This document shows positions 1 to 7,043 of a DNA stretch of 7,043 bases, piece by piece. Made by a program: the position numbers and the translations under genes. How positions within the stretch are numbered: position 1 is the stretch's first letter; each line of letters begins with the position of its first letter. The notes beneath the pieces were generated by a model. It was not told the DNA's origin, did no database searches, and was given only the letters and a program-made list of their open reading frames with translations. Origin of the DNA: CAYONP01 sp964405335 (GTDB lineage: Bacteria; Armatimonadota; UBA10988); the NCBI GenBank assembly GCA_964405335.1, contig CAYONP010000152.1, forward strand, positions 1 to 7,043. The letters run 5' to 3'.

Positions 1-1
1 C

Positions 2-2542
2 GGGGTCGCAGTCAAGGGCGGACTGAGCGCGTTCGCCGAGCGCGAGCAGCAGGTGGCGGCGCTGAAGGCGATGTCGTCGAGCGCCGAGGAGGCGCAACAG
101 AAGCTCGCCGATTTGGAGAAGCTGGCGGAGCGGCCGGGGCTCGAGCTGCCGGCGCTGATCAAAGGGCAGGTCGCCCTCGCCGGCGTGGACATGAGCGCCG
201 AGAAGGCGAACCGCACGATGGCGGCGTTCGCCAACGCGACGGTGCTCGGCGGCGGCGGGATCGAGGAGATGGAGCGGGCGCTCAAGGGCTTCCGCGACAT
301 CATGAGCAAGGGCGCGGTGAGCGCCGAGGACCTCAAGGGCCAGTTGATCGAGAACATGCCGATGGCCTCGAAGGCGCTGAAGGACGCCTTCGGGACGCAG
401 AACGCCGAGAAGATCCAGGCGATGGGCCTGTCGATGGAGGAGTTCGGCGACCGCTTTTTGAGCGCGCTGGAGAAGTTCGAGACGGTCGAGGGCGGGCTGG
501 CGAACGACCTCAACAACCTCGGGCAGTCCTGGAACAAGGCCAAGATCGAGTTCGGCGCGGGGCTGGTTTCGGGCAAGGCGACGGAGAGCCTAAAGGCGTT
601 CAGCGACGCGCTCGGCGGCTCGGGTGGGAAGGCCAAAGAACTCGGCGAGGGCATGGCCAAGCTGCTCGAGGTGGGGCTGAAGCTGGCCAGCTTCGCGGCC
701 GACCACGCGGACGAGATCGTCCTGCTCGCCAAAGCCTACTTCTACGTCTACGGCCCGCTGCGGTTGGTCACCGGCGTGGGTCTGAAGGGCGTCCTGCTGT
801 GGAAAGACACGGCGACGGTGCTGAAGATGCTGCCCGCCGCGGGAGCGAAGGCGGCGGGCGCGTTCACCGCGATGAAGGCCGCCATCGGTGGGGTTACGCT
901 GGCCAGCGGCGGGGCGTTGGCGGCGATCGCCGCGATCGGCGTCACCGGCGCGCTCGTCTGGAAGGCGAACATCGCCGCGATCAAGGAGACACGGAAGGCA
1001 CTCCAGGAAGCCGAGCAGGGCGCGAAGGACTACAACGCGCAGCTCGACGACATGGTCAAGCGCGGGATGATGAGCGAAGCCGACCGGGCGAAGAACGCCG
1101 CGCCGACCGAGGCGCGGCCGTGGTGGGATAAGTACCTCGGGTCGCTCACTGCCGGACTGATCGAGACGCCCTGGCAGCGCCGGCAGCGCGAGTTTGCCGA
1201 GCGGCCGGTCACCGGCGTCGGCCGCGCTCGACCGGGCGAGAGCGTCCGCGACGAGCAGGCGGCCGCGGCGGCGAAGGCCGGCGCCGCGAAGGCCGCGGCG
1301 GAGGATGCCGAGGCGGCGGTCAAGCGGGCGAAGGAGGCGGAGACCGTCGAGGAGCGGCGGCTGAAGATCGCCGAGGCGCGGGTGGCGCTGGCGAAGGCCG
1401 AGGGCGCCGGCGCGGCGCAGCTCGTGGGCCTTGAGCAGCAGCTCGCGGCGCAGCACGAGAAGGTCTGGACGGCGAAACTCGCCGCGGCCGCGGCCGAGGG
1501 CGACACGGCGAAACTGCTGGAGACCCAGCTCGAGATCGAGGCGGAGAAGCTCGGGCTGCGGGCGAAGGCGGCCGAGGATCTGCGCCGGGCCGAGAAAGAG
1601 CGCGCGGACGAGGCCAAGAAGGCAGCCGACGAGGCGCGGAAGGCGGCCGAGGAGGCGGCGAAGCTCGAGCGCGAGAAGGCTGAGCGCTCGCTCTCGCTGC
1701 GCGAGGCCGAGCTCGACCATGCGCGGGCCAAGCTCGACTACGCGAAGGCGACCGGCGCCGCGGCCGCGGACATCCTCAAGCTCGAGCAGGGGATCGCGGC
1801 GCAGCTCGAGGATGCCTACCGGCAGCGGCTGGGGATCGCGGAGCTGCAGGCACGGCACGAGAAGGACGCCACCGCGCAGGCGCGGGAGCAGCTCAACATC
1901 GCGACCGAGCGGCTGCGGCGCGAGACGGAGATCGCCGAGCAGAAGTTGCGCGCCCACAAGGACGCGTACGACTTCGCGATCCGCGAGGCCGAGCTGCGGG
2001 CCGACATCGCCCGCGAGCAGGCGGCCGGCCTGTCGGCGCAGGGCGGCGATAGCCGCGGCGCGGCGGCTCAGGCGCAGGCCTGGGCCGACTGGGCCAACCG
2101 ACTGAAGCTCGGCCGGGCCGGGCTCGAGGGGCCGGGCGAGGCGCATCTGGAGCGGCTGTCGCAGTGGCGCGAGGCGACCGCCGACTGGTCGCGACGCCAG
2201 GAGGACGCCGCGCGTGAGCGCGAGCGGTCGGCGCGCGAGACGGAGCAGGTCAAGTCGGGCGGCGGCCGCGCCGGCGCCGACGTGGTAAGCCTCGCCGGGC
2301 GGCAGGTCGAGAAGGGCCCGGACCGGCTGATGTCGGCGATCTTCGGCGGCGATCCGGGCCGCGTGGCCGACATTCTGCAGGAGGCGCGGCGGGCGACCGG
2401 GACCTACGGCGCGGCCGACCCCTATGAAGCGCTGCGCCGGCCCGACACGCGCGGGCTCGACAGCGCGCTGCTGCGAGCGCTGGAGACCCGCGACCGGGTG
2501 TTGATCGAGACCATCGTCGACGCGATCGCGGGGAGGCGCTGA
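2..2542 (+). CDS. Phage tail tape measure protein (5' partial)
   Basis: Tape measure proteins set tail length, scaffold tail-tube assembly and are ejected with the DNA. The frame is open from the left edge (codon at position 2), so 846 codons are visible and the true start lies upstream; the GTG at 53 need not be the start. Positions about 120-490 match the phage tape-measure N-terminal family (TIGR02675-like): a 'faNA..lGGG' stretch, 'KGAVSAEDLKGQLIENMP', then 'GLSMEEFGDRFL'. A typical 'NDLNNLGQSWNKAKIEFG' segment follows near 500-560. Two hydrophobic segments lie at about 719-802 and 890-961, as is common in tape measures. From about 1250 to 2270 the protein is Ala/Glu/Lys/Arg-rich coiled coil containing an internal duplication. 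A less repetitive C-terminal domain (about 2280-2539) ends in GRR. No peptidase or lysozyme motif is visible. The gene is coupled to the next one through TGATG. The family call is from recognised motifs, not a search. Confidence 0.92.
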   Translation, partial: GVAVKGGLSAFAEREQQVAALKAMSSSAEEAQQKLADLEKLAERPGLELPALIKGQVALAGVDMSAEKANRTMAAFANATVLGGGGIEEMERALKGFRDIMSKGAVSAEDLKGQLIENMPMASKALKDAFGTQNAEKIQAMGLSMEEFGDRFLSALEKFETVEGGLANDLNNLGQSWNKAKIEFGAGLVSGKATESLKAFSDALGGSGGKAKELGEGMAKLLEVGLKLASFAADHADEIVLLAKAYFYVYGPLRLVTGVGLKGVLLWKDTATVLKMLPAAGAKAAGAFTAMKAAIGGVTLASGGALAAIAAIGVTGALVWKANIAAIKETRKALQEAEQGAKDYNAQLDDMVKRGMMSEADRAKNAAPTEARPWWDKYLGSLTAGLIETPWQRRQREFAERPVTGVGRARPGESVRDEQAAAAAKAGAAKAAAEDAEAAVKRAKEAETVEERRLKIAEARVALAKAEGAGAAQLVGLEQQLAAQHEKVWTAKLAAAAAEGDTAKLLETQLEIEAEKLGLRAKAAEDLRRAEKERADEAKKAADEARKAAEEAAKLEREKAERSLSLREAELDHARAKLDYAKATGAAAADILKLEQGIAAQLEDAYRQRLGIAELQARHEKDATAQAREQLNIATERLRRETEIAEQKLRAHKDAYDFAIREAELRADIAREQAAGLSAQGGDSRGAAAQAQAWADWANRLKLGRAGLEGPGEAHLERLSQWREATADWSRRQEDAARERERSARETEQVKSGGGRAGADVVSLAGRQVEKGPDRLMSAIFGGDPGRVADILQEARRATGTYGAADPYEALRRPDTRGLDSALLRALETRDRVLIETIVDAIAGRR
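1367..1834 (+). repeat. Internal duplication in tape measure coiled coil
   Basis: Two 39-residue stretches of the tape measure protein, encoded at 1367-1483 and 1718-1834, align without gaps at an offset of 351 bases (117 residues). I count 17 identical residues of 39, including shared AKA.GA.AA, LEQ..AAQ.E and a conserved aromatic (W/Y) position. Similarity continues more weakly with small gaps towards 1550 and 1920 (EKL against ERL). A degenerate third start is suggested near 1979, where IREAEL echoes LREAEL at 1697. Ala-rich coiled coil inflates identity, but the shared non-Ala positions and the glycine break make true duplication more likely than composition alone. Confidence 0.6.
2530..2536 (+). 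promoter_or_regulatory. Shine-Dalgarno site of the hub gene
   Basis: GGGGAGG sits five bases before the ATG at 2542, inside the last codons of the tape measure gene. It is a strong anti-16S match at usual spacing and supports the ATG at 2542 as the start. Together with the TGATG stop/start overlap it suggests coupled translation of the two genes. Confidence 0.75.
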
Positions 2543-4509
2543 TGGCCGATCAGCTTCTTCTCGGCGTGGCGCGGAACCGCGTGACCGAGCGCGGTTTCAG
2601 CATCGCGCAGACGCCCGGCGACGAGCAGGCGCAGTTGGCCGGGAACTTCAGCGTCGACCCGCTGACCGGCTTCGCCTGCGCGCCGGTGACGCTCAGCTTC
2701 GAGGACGCGCTGACCTGGCCGGCTCACGCCGACCTGGTCGAGGTCGCCTCCTTCCTGATGCCGAACGGCTCGTGGTACAGCGGCGTCTGCCACCGGGCCG
2801 ACGGCGCGTTCACGTACTACTCGACCGTGGCGCTGGCCGCCGGCAGCGGCTTTTTCGTCGGCTTCGTCGCGTACGGCGCGGGCAGCGCCTGGTCGCTCTG
2901 GTGGGGCAGCCTGCAGCTCCGGATCGAGGCGGGCGCGGCCAGCCTGCGGCTGGGCACCGTCGAGCTGGCGGCCGAGCAGCTCTGGACGCCGGAGGTCTAC
3001 GAGCACGGCTACGCGCAGCCGCACTATCTCTACGTCTATCAGGTCGCCAGCCGGCTCTGCGTGCGGACACTCGGCGCGCGGCCGACCGGCTTCCTGGCGC
3101 CGATGTCGACCGGCTTCCCTGGCGGGCTGGTCGCCGTCAGCGGCGAGGGCTATCTAGCCTGGCAGATCGCGCCGGAGCGGCATGACCAGCTCGTCGAGCT
3201 GACGCACGCGACGATCGTGTTGCCGGAGGGATCGACCCAGGAGCCGACGGGCGCGATGCAGCACTGGCTGCCGGCCGGCGCGACGACGGAGTTCGAGATC
3301 CTGGACGAGAGCGGCGCATCGTGGCCGGGTTCGCCCGACCCGCCGTACAGCGGCTTCGGATATCGGGCGCAGGCGCTGCTGCCGGCCTACACCGGCCCGA
3401 ACGGGTACATCACGCGCTGCCGGGTGCAGTTCCCGCAGCTCAAGGCGAGCGACGGCCTGACTCCGGCAGACCTGCTGACGCTGTCGAACGTGCGCGTGCA
3501 GCGGGTGGAGGACCGCCGCTCGACCGACCCGGCGAGCTGCGGGCTGAGCTTCCAGGTGGTCGGCACGCCCGCGGCGTTGAGCCCGTATGTCAAGGCCAAC
3601 GCGCGCGTCTCGTGGCGGCCGGACGGGACGCAGCGGGCCGATGCCTACGTCAGTCGGCCCGTGCTGAACCTGCCCAACTGGTCGCACGAGACGATCGCCT
3701 TCGGCTGCGAGCTGGGCTGGAAGCGGTTCACGCACGCGCCGTGGGGCGGCGACGGCAGTTACGGCGGCAGGCTGCTCGGCGAGGCGTACCGCGACGCGGC
3801 GCTGCGGGCCGGGCTCGACGCCGGCGACATCGTGATCGACACGGGCGGCTACCGGCTTCCCGTCGAGGACGCCGACGGCCGGCCGCTGTTCGACTTCCGG
3901 CCCGACGAGACGGTGGCGCAGGTGCTGCTCTACCTGCGCGACAACTTCGGCGCCGGCGACCTGCTCTACTTCGCGCCCGACGGCAAGTTCCACGCGGCGG
4001 CCGAGCCGAGCACGCCGAGCGGCGTGGCCTTCTACTGGGCGGCGGCCGACCTCGATATCGACGCGATCATGCATGGCACCGAGACCCGGCCCTGGGTGCT
4101 CGGCTCCAGTTGGCAGGAGGCGTTCGACGAGACTGGGTTCGCGAACGACGTCTGGGTCGTCGGGCAGGACGCTGCCGGCGTGCCGCTGGTCGCCGTGGCT
4201 ACCGACTGGGGCAGCATCCGCGAGGAGTCGGCATTCAACTACCTCGGCGAGTTCCGGCGGATGGTCATCGTCGACGCGGGCCTGACCAGCCAGGCGCTGG
4301 TCAACTGGGTCGCCGCGGCGGTGCTCGCCCGCGTGCGGACGTTCCGGCTGCGGGCGACGTTCCGGGCGATCTATGTGCCGTCGCTGGGCGAGGGCGCGAT
4401 CGTCGAGATCGAGGACCGGGGCAACTGGCGCCTGTCGGCGATGACGACGGTCTGGGACGGCCGCGGGCCGCAGGGCATTGCGACCTATGAGGCGGAGTAC
4501 CTCGGATGA
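2542..4509 (+). CDS. Tail hub / tail-tip protein with beta-rich N-terminal extension
   Basis: This 655-residue protein directly follows the tape measure, where siphoviruses encode tail-tip proteins. The C-terminal half has features of phage hub (gp27/Tal-like) proteins. Residues 337-358 (FQVVG..AALSPYV.ANARVSW) look like the first hub barrel. Residues 414-425 form an amphipathic helix, followed by a DETVAQVLLYLRDNFG helix near 455 and a YFAPDGKFH strand-turn near 476-483. Then come DVWVVGQD (536-543), an S-x-x-x-E-S...YLGEFRR stretch (558-573), an Ala-rich helix (about 582-596) and SLGEGAIVEIED (614-625), the usual hub ending where the second barrel closes. The first 300 or so residues are beta-rich with many Trp, Tyr and Gly and match no family I recognise; they could replace a Dit-like ring domain or bind a ligand. 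No signal peptide or catalytic motif is seen. The start is fixed by a strong ribosome site. The hub role is inferred from patterns and gene order. Confidence 0.72.
   Translation: MADQLLLGVARNRVTERGFSIAQTPGDEQAQLAGNFSVDPLTGFACAPVTLSFEDALTWPAHADLVEVASFLMPNGSWYSGVCHRADGAFTYYSTVALAAGSGFFVGFVAYGAGSAWSLWWGSLQLRIEAGAASLRLGTVELAAEQLWTPEVYEHGYAQPHYLYVYQVASRLCVRTLGARPTGFLAPMSTGFPGGLVAVSGEGYLAWQIAPERHDQLVELTHATIVLPEGSTQEPTGAMQHWLPAGATTEFEILDESGASWPGSPDPPYSGFGYRAQALLPAYTGPNGYITRCRVQFPQLKASDGLTPADLLTLSNVRVQRVEDRRSTDPASCGLSFQVVGTPAALSPYVKANARVSWRPDGTQRADAYVSRPVLNLPNWSHETIAFGCELGWKRFTHAPWGGDGSYGGRLLGEAYRDAALRAGLDAGDIVIDTGGYRLPVEDADGRPLFDFRPDETVAQVLLYLRDNFGAGDLLYFAPDGKFHAAAEPSTPSGVAFYWAAADLDIDAIMHGTETRPWVLGSSWQEAFDETGFANDVWVVGQDAAGVPLVAVATDWGSIREESAFNYLGEFRRMVIVDAGLTSQALVNWVAAAVLARVRTFRLRATFRAIYVPSLGEGAIVEIEDRGNWRLSAMTTVWDGRGPQGIATYEAEYLG
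4490..4497 (+). promoter_or_regulatory. Weak ribosome-binding site of the third gene
   Basis: AGGCGGAG lies eight bases before the ATG at 4506, within the last codons of the hub gene. The match to the anti-Shine-Dalgarno sequence is imperfect. Initiation here probably relies partly on ribosomes finishing the upstream gene, because the stop and start overlap as ATGA (4506-4509). Confidence 0.4.
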
Positions 4510-7043
4510 GCGGCACCTATGCCTACACCGGGGTGAGCAAGACCGCCGTGTTCACGGCGACGCTGACCTTGAGCGGCCTGCCGGGCTGGGCGCATACCTA
4601 CGGTGCGGTGCCGTACGGCTTCGCGCCCTGGTGCGGCATCGGGCTCGGCGGCGGCATCGCGAAGCTCGCCGGGTTCGGCGAGGAGATTGATCCGGGATTC
4701 CCGCCACCGCCGGTGCCCGACGACTGGAACCTCGGCGCGAAGGCGTCGGCGCAGGCCGGCACGGCGACCGACGAGGAGAAGCTGTTCATCGGCACGGCGC
4801 ACTGGTGGCCGCCGTTCGGCATGAGCGACCCGAACCCGTGGGAGATCGACTTCCCCGGCGACACGTTTGTGCAGGTCACCGCGACCATCACGTCAGGCCC
4901 CTGGCTGCGCTACAAGCGGCGGGAGAAGAACGCGTCACGGCTCAGCCGCGAGGGCGGCCCGAGTGAGCCGTGCGGGCGCGTGCACTTGGACATGCGCTAC
5001 GGCTGGACGCCGGCCGACGACGCGATGTTGATTGTCGAGTGCGGCGGGGCCTATGCCGCCGAGGCGCTCGGCGGGCAGGGCAGCTTCACCTGGGAGTTCC
5101 CCTCCGCGACCGTGTTCATCGGCATGGCCGAGCACGGCGACGGCTTCCTCATGCCGACCACGCTCCCCGCCGGCGAGGGCGCGCGCGTGTCGGTCGTCTC
5201 TTTCACCGGGCTCTACGACGTTGACGCGTTCCTGCTGGAGTACGAGGAGAGCGACTCGGTCGGCACGGTGACCGGCGACGGCAACGAGCTGTACCTCGAG
5301 ACGGAGGCCGTCGGTGCGCCGAGCCTGCCGCGGCTCGCACCCGACCCGGCGCTGACGCGCTACGCCGATGTCTGGGTCAACTGGTTGCTGGCCTGCCGCG
5401 ACTGGGCGCAGGCGTACCCGCTGGCGCGGTTCCTGATCCCGCAGGCGCCCGAGGGGCAGCCGCTCGAGGAGGTGGCGAGCGGCCTGAGCGCGGTCTACGT
5501 CTACACCGATGCGTCCTGGATGACCGGCCACGACCGCCCGCAGGTACTGCGGCCGCGGCTGTCGCAGGTCTGGCAGGAGTCGGCCGACGAGTGGACCGAG
5601 CCGCCGTCGGACGAGGCCGACCTGCGCGAGAGTGGGCTCGACGCCGAACCGTGGGCGACGTATGACTGGGGCCACTTCCTGCTCCGCCGCGAGCCGCGGA
5701 CCTCGATCCAGTGGCCCGCCGATACCGCGGCGCCGCCGTCGGAATGGGTGGCGCAGGGCACCGGCATCAGCGCCAGCCGGCCCGGCGGGCTCAAGCCGAC
5801 GCTGGTCGAGGTCGCCGCCGGCGGCGCGGGCAGCATCGTGCGCACCTTCGTGTCCGAGTGGCCGTGGATGCTGTCGAAGGCCGCCGGCGAGGGCATCGAG
5901 ACGGTCGGCCTGCCGCGCTGCTACGAGTGGCGGCGGCACCTCGGCGACACCGAGGCGACGGCGCTCGGGACCGACCCGAGCGACGTGACGCACTGGCACA
6001 ACTACGGCCACCTCGTCATCGAGTACGACTCCGACGCCGCGCGCACGCTCACGCTGCGGGTGGTCGAGGCGGTGATTACCATCTCGGACCCGCACACGAC
6101 GGGCGACGATCGCGTCGACAACTTCGCCCACGGCTACTCGGAGCTTGAGCACGAGTGGACGTTCGAGGTCGTGGTCGGCACGAACCAGACGGTTTACGTG
6201 CCGCTCGGCTACGGTCTGGACCGGATGCTGGAGCATGTCGTCAGCGTCGAGATCGACGGCTTCAGCGACGAGCAGGACTTCCTTCTGCGCGAGTTCGCGC
6301 TCTGCGCCTATGACCCGGTGGCCGAGGCCGAGAACGGCGGCAAGCTCGACCTGCTGGCCAGCTATCGCCGCATCGACCAGGACAGCGAGCTGCCGGTCGA
6401 CTACGTCGGCTTCCGCGGCACGGCCGAGGGGCGCATCGCGATCGTCGCGCCGGACGAGACCGAGGACCGTACGGGCCAGCGCGGGCTGCGCGTGGTCGAG
6501 CGGCTGCGCGGCGCCGAGACGGGCGTGATCCTCGACCATCTGGTCGCGCTCGAGGCGATCGGGTTGATGCGCCAGGAGGGCATCGTGATCGACGGCGCCG
6601 ACGACGACCCGGCGCCGTGGGATACCGACTCGACGGCATACCGCGACAGCTTCGTCGACGACGACGATAACGACCAGCTCGGCGGGCTCTACGCGGCCGA
6701 CCTGGCCGAGCAGTACGACAAGCCGCTCAGCACCCACGCCTCGACCTCGACGGTGCTCGCCGTCGCGCCGTACGTCGGCCGGCAGTTCGTCGTCTCCGGG
6801 CACGAGACGGTCTGTGTCGCCGAGCCGGTGATGCGGTGCAGCGTTCACGGCATCCTGCGGCAGCAGGGCGACGGCGCGCCGGGTGTCGAGATGACGCTCT
6901 GGGAGGTAGAGGCCGCCGGCGAGGATCCCGTCGCGATCGCGACGCAGAATACCGACAACTGGGGCCGGTACCACTTCTTCGGGCTCGGCGGCTTCCGCGA
7001 GAATCGCTACGGCCTGGCCAGGGCGACGGCGCTCGGCGAGCCG
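4506..7043 (+). CDS. Large tail-tip/minor structural protein (3' partial), function unassigned
   Basis: The frame starts at ATG 4506, overlaps the hub stop by four bases and stays open through all 846 codons to the right edge, so the C terminus is missing. I do not recognise the main body. It is acidic, rich in Trp, Tyr, Gly and Asp and mostly beta-like. A Pro-rich loop (FPPPPVPDD) lies near residues 65-73. Residues 694-724 hold 12 Asp among 31 positions, including DDDDND at 718-723. Residues 777-839 look like a Cna-B or carboxypeptidase-regulatory-like beta-sandwich: RCSVHGIL, then G.APGVEMTLWEV, then NTDNWGRYHFFGLGG and a final YGLAR strand. Such domains occur on phage tail proteins and on bacterial surface proteins. 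No signal peptide, membrane segment, LPXTG or catalytic motif is visible. Placement after the hub argues for a distal tail, fibre or receptor-contact protein made in the same operon. The reading frame is firm; the role is inferred from position. Confidence 0.8.
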   Translation, partial: MSGTYAYTGVSKTAVFTATLTLSGLPGWAHTYGAVPYGFAPWCGIGLGGGIAKLAGFGEEIDPGFPPPPVPDDWNLGAKASAQAGTATDEEKLFIGTAHWWPPFGMSDPNPWEIDFPGDTFVQVTATITSGPWLRYKRREKNASRLSREGGPSEPCGRVHLDMRYGWTPADDAMLIVECGGAYAAEALGGQGSFTWEFPSATVFIGMAEHGDGFLMPTTLPAGEGARVSVVSFTGLYDVDAFLLEYEESDSVGTVTGDGNELYLETEAVGAPSLPRLAPDPALTRYADVWVNWLLACRDWAQAYPLARFLIPQAPEGQPLEEVASGLSAVYVYTDASWMTGHDRPQVLRPRLSQVWQESADEWTEPPSDEADLRESGLDAEPWATYDWGHFLLRREPRTSIQWPADTAAPPSEWVAQGTGISASRPGGLKPTLVEVAAGGAGSIVRTFVSEWPWMLSKAAGEGIETVGLPRCYEWRRHLGDTEATALGTDPSDVTHWHNYGHLVIEYDSDAARTLTLRVVEAVITISDPHTTGDDRVDNFAHGYSELEHEWTFEVVVGTNQTVYVPLGYGLDRMLEHVVSVEIDGFSDEQDFLLREFALCAYDPVAEAENGGKLDLLASYRRIDQDSELPVDYVGFRGTAEGRIAIVAPDETEDRTGQRGLRVVERLRGAETGVILDHLVALEAIGLMRQEGIVIDGADDDPAPWDTDSTAYRDSFVDDDDNDQLGGLYAADLAEQYDKPLSTHASTSTVLAVAPYVGRQFVVSGHETVCVAEPVMRCSVHGILRQQGDGAPGVEMTLWEVEAAGEDPVAIATQNTDNWGRYHFFGLGGFRENRYGLARATALGEP

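Noticed and set aside
1255..1700. Repetitive GAGGCGGCGAAG-like DNA that could suggest a repeat array
   Set aside because: Spacing is irregular and the pattern is explained by Ala, Glu and Lys codons in the coiled coil; it is not a CRISPR or other DNA-level array.
1431..2105. 224-codon + strand frame inside the tape measure gene, rich in Arg and Ser
   Set aside because: Frame-shifted reading of the coiled-coil region; the Arg/Ser/Pro-only composition is the usual GC-rich shadow product.
590..2146. 518-codon open frame on the - strand opposite the tape measure gene
   Set aside because: Same codon-register shadow: it ends at a sense CTA Leu codon at 590-592. The translation is Leu/Arg-rich low complexity mirroring the coiled-coil codons.
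3154..4074. 306-codon open frame on the - strand opposite the hub gene
   Set aside because: Again in codon register and ending at a sense CTA codon at 3154-3156. Arg/Val-rich product without motifs, while the sense frame has clear hub-like patterns and a ribosome site.
3321..4490. 389-codon open frame on the + strand inside the hub gene
   Set aside because: It is an out-of-frame Arg/Ala-rich reading of the hub gene, as expected in very GC-rich DNA; no ribosome site or domain supports it.
4935..6974. 679-codon open frame on the - strand
   Set aside because: It is in exact codon register with the third gene, so it stops only where the sense strand uses TTA, CTA or TCA, which are rare here. 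Its lower end coincides with a TCA Ser codon at 4935-4937. The product is Arg/His/Val-rich with no recognisable domain.

Overview
The window is a fragment of a tailed-phage or prophage tail module from a very GC-rich source (about 70% G+C by eye, with strong G/C preference at third codon positions). Three large genes lie on the + strand and fill essentially the whole window. The first is cut by the left edge and the third by the right edge. I see no intergenic gap, RNA gene, CRISPR array, insertion sequence, integrase or attachment site. The sequence alone does not fix the host; nothing goes beyond a high-GC bacterium.

Layout: (1) positions 2-2542 hold the 3' part of a tape measure protein, recognised from its N-terminal phage tape-measure signature, hydrophobic central segments and long Ala/Glu/Lys/Arg-rich coiled coil. 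(2) Positions 2542-4509 hold a 655-residue protein. Its C-terminal half looks like a tail hub / tail-tip (gp27- or Tal-like) protein, and its first 300 or so residues are an unrecognised beta-rich extension. (3) Positions 4506 to the right edge hold an open frame of at least 846 codons. It encodes a large acidic, Trp-rich, beta-rich protein whose visible end carries a Cna-B / carboxypeptidase-regulatory-like beta-sandwich motif. It is probably a tail-tip, fibre or other minor structural protein.

The genes are translationally coupled: the tape measure stop overlaps the hub start by one base (TGATG), and the hub stop overlaps the next start by four bases (ATGA). The order tape measure, hub, large distal protein is the usual siphovirus tail order. 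The first gene would set tail length, the second would close the tail tip, and the third would decorate it or contact the host. No separate Dit-sized gene lies between the tape measure and the hub, so the extra N-terminal region of gene 2 may do that job.

Long open frames on the - strand (590-2146, 3154-4074, 4935-6974) are codon-register shadows of the three genes and are not annotated. The window does not reveal a defence system or an obviously new enzymatic system. The points most worth a second look are the unassigned proteins 2 and 3 and the internal duplication in the tape measure coiled coil.
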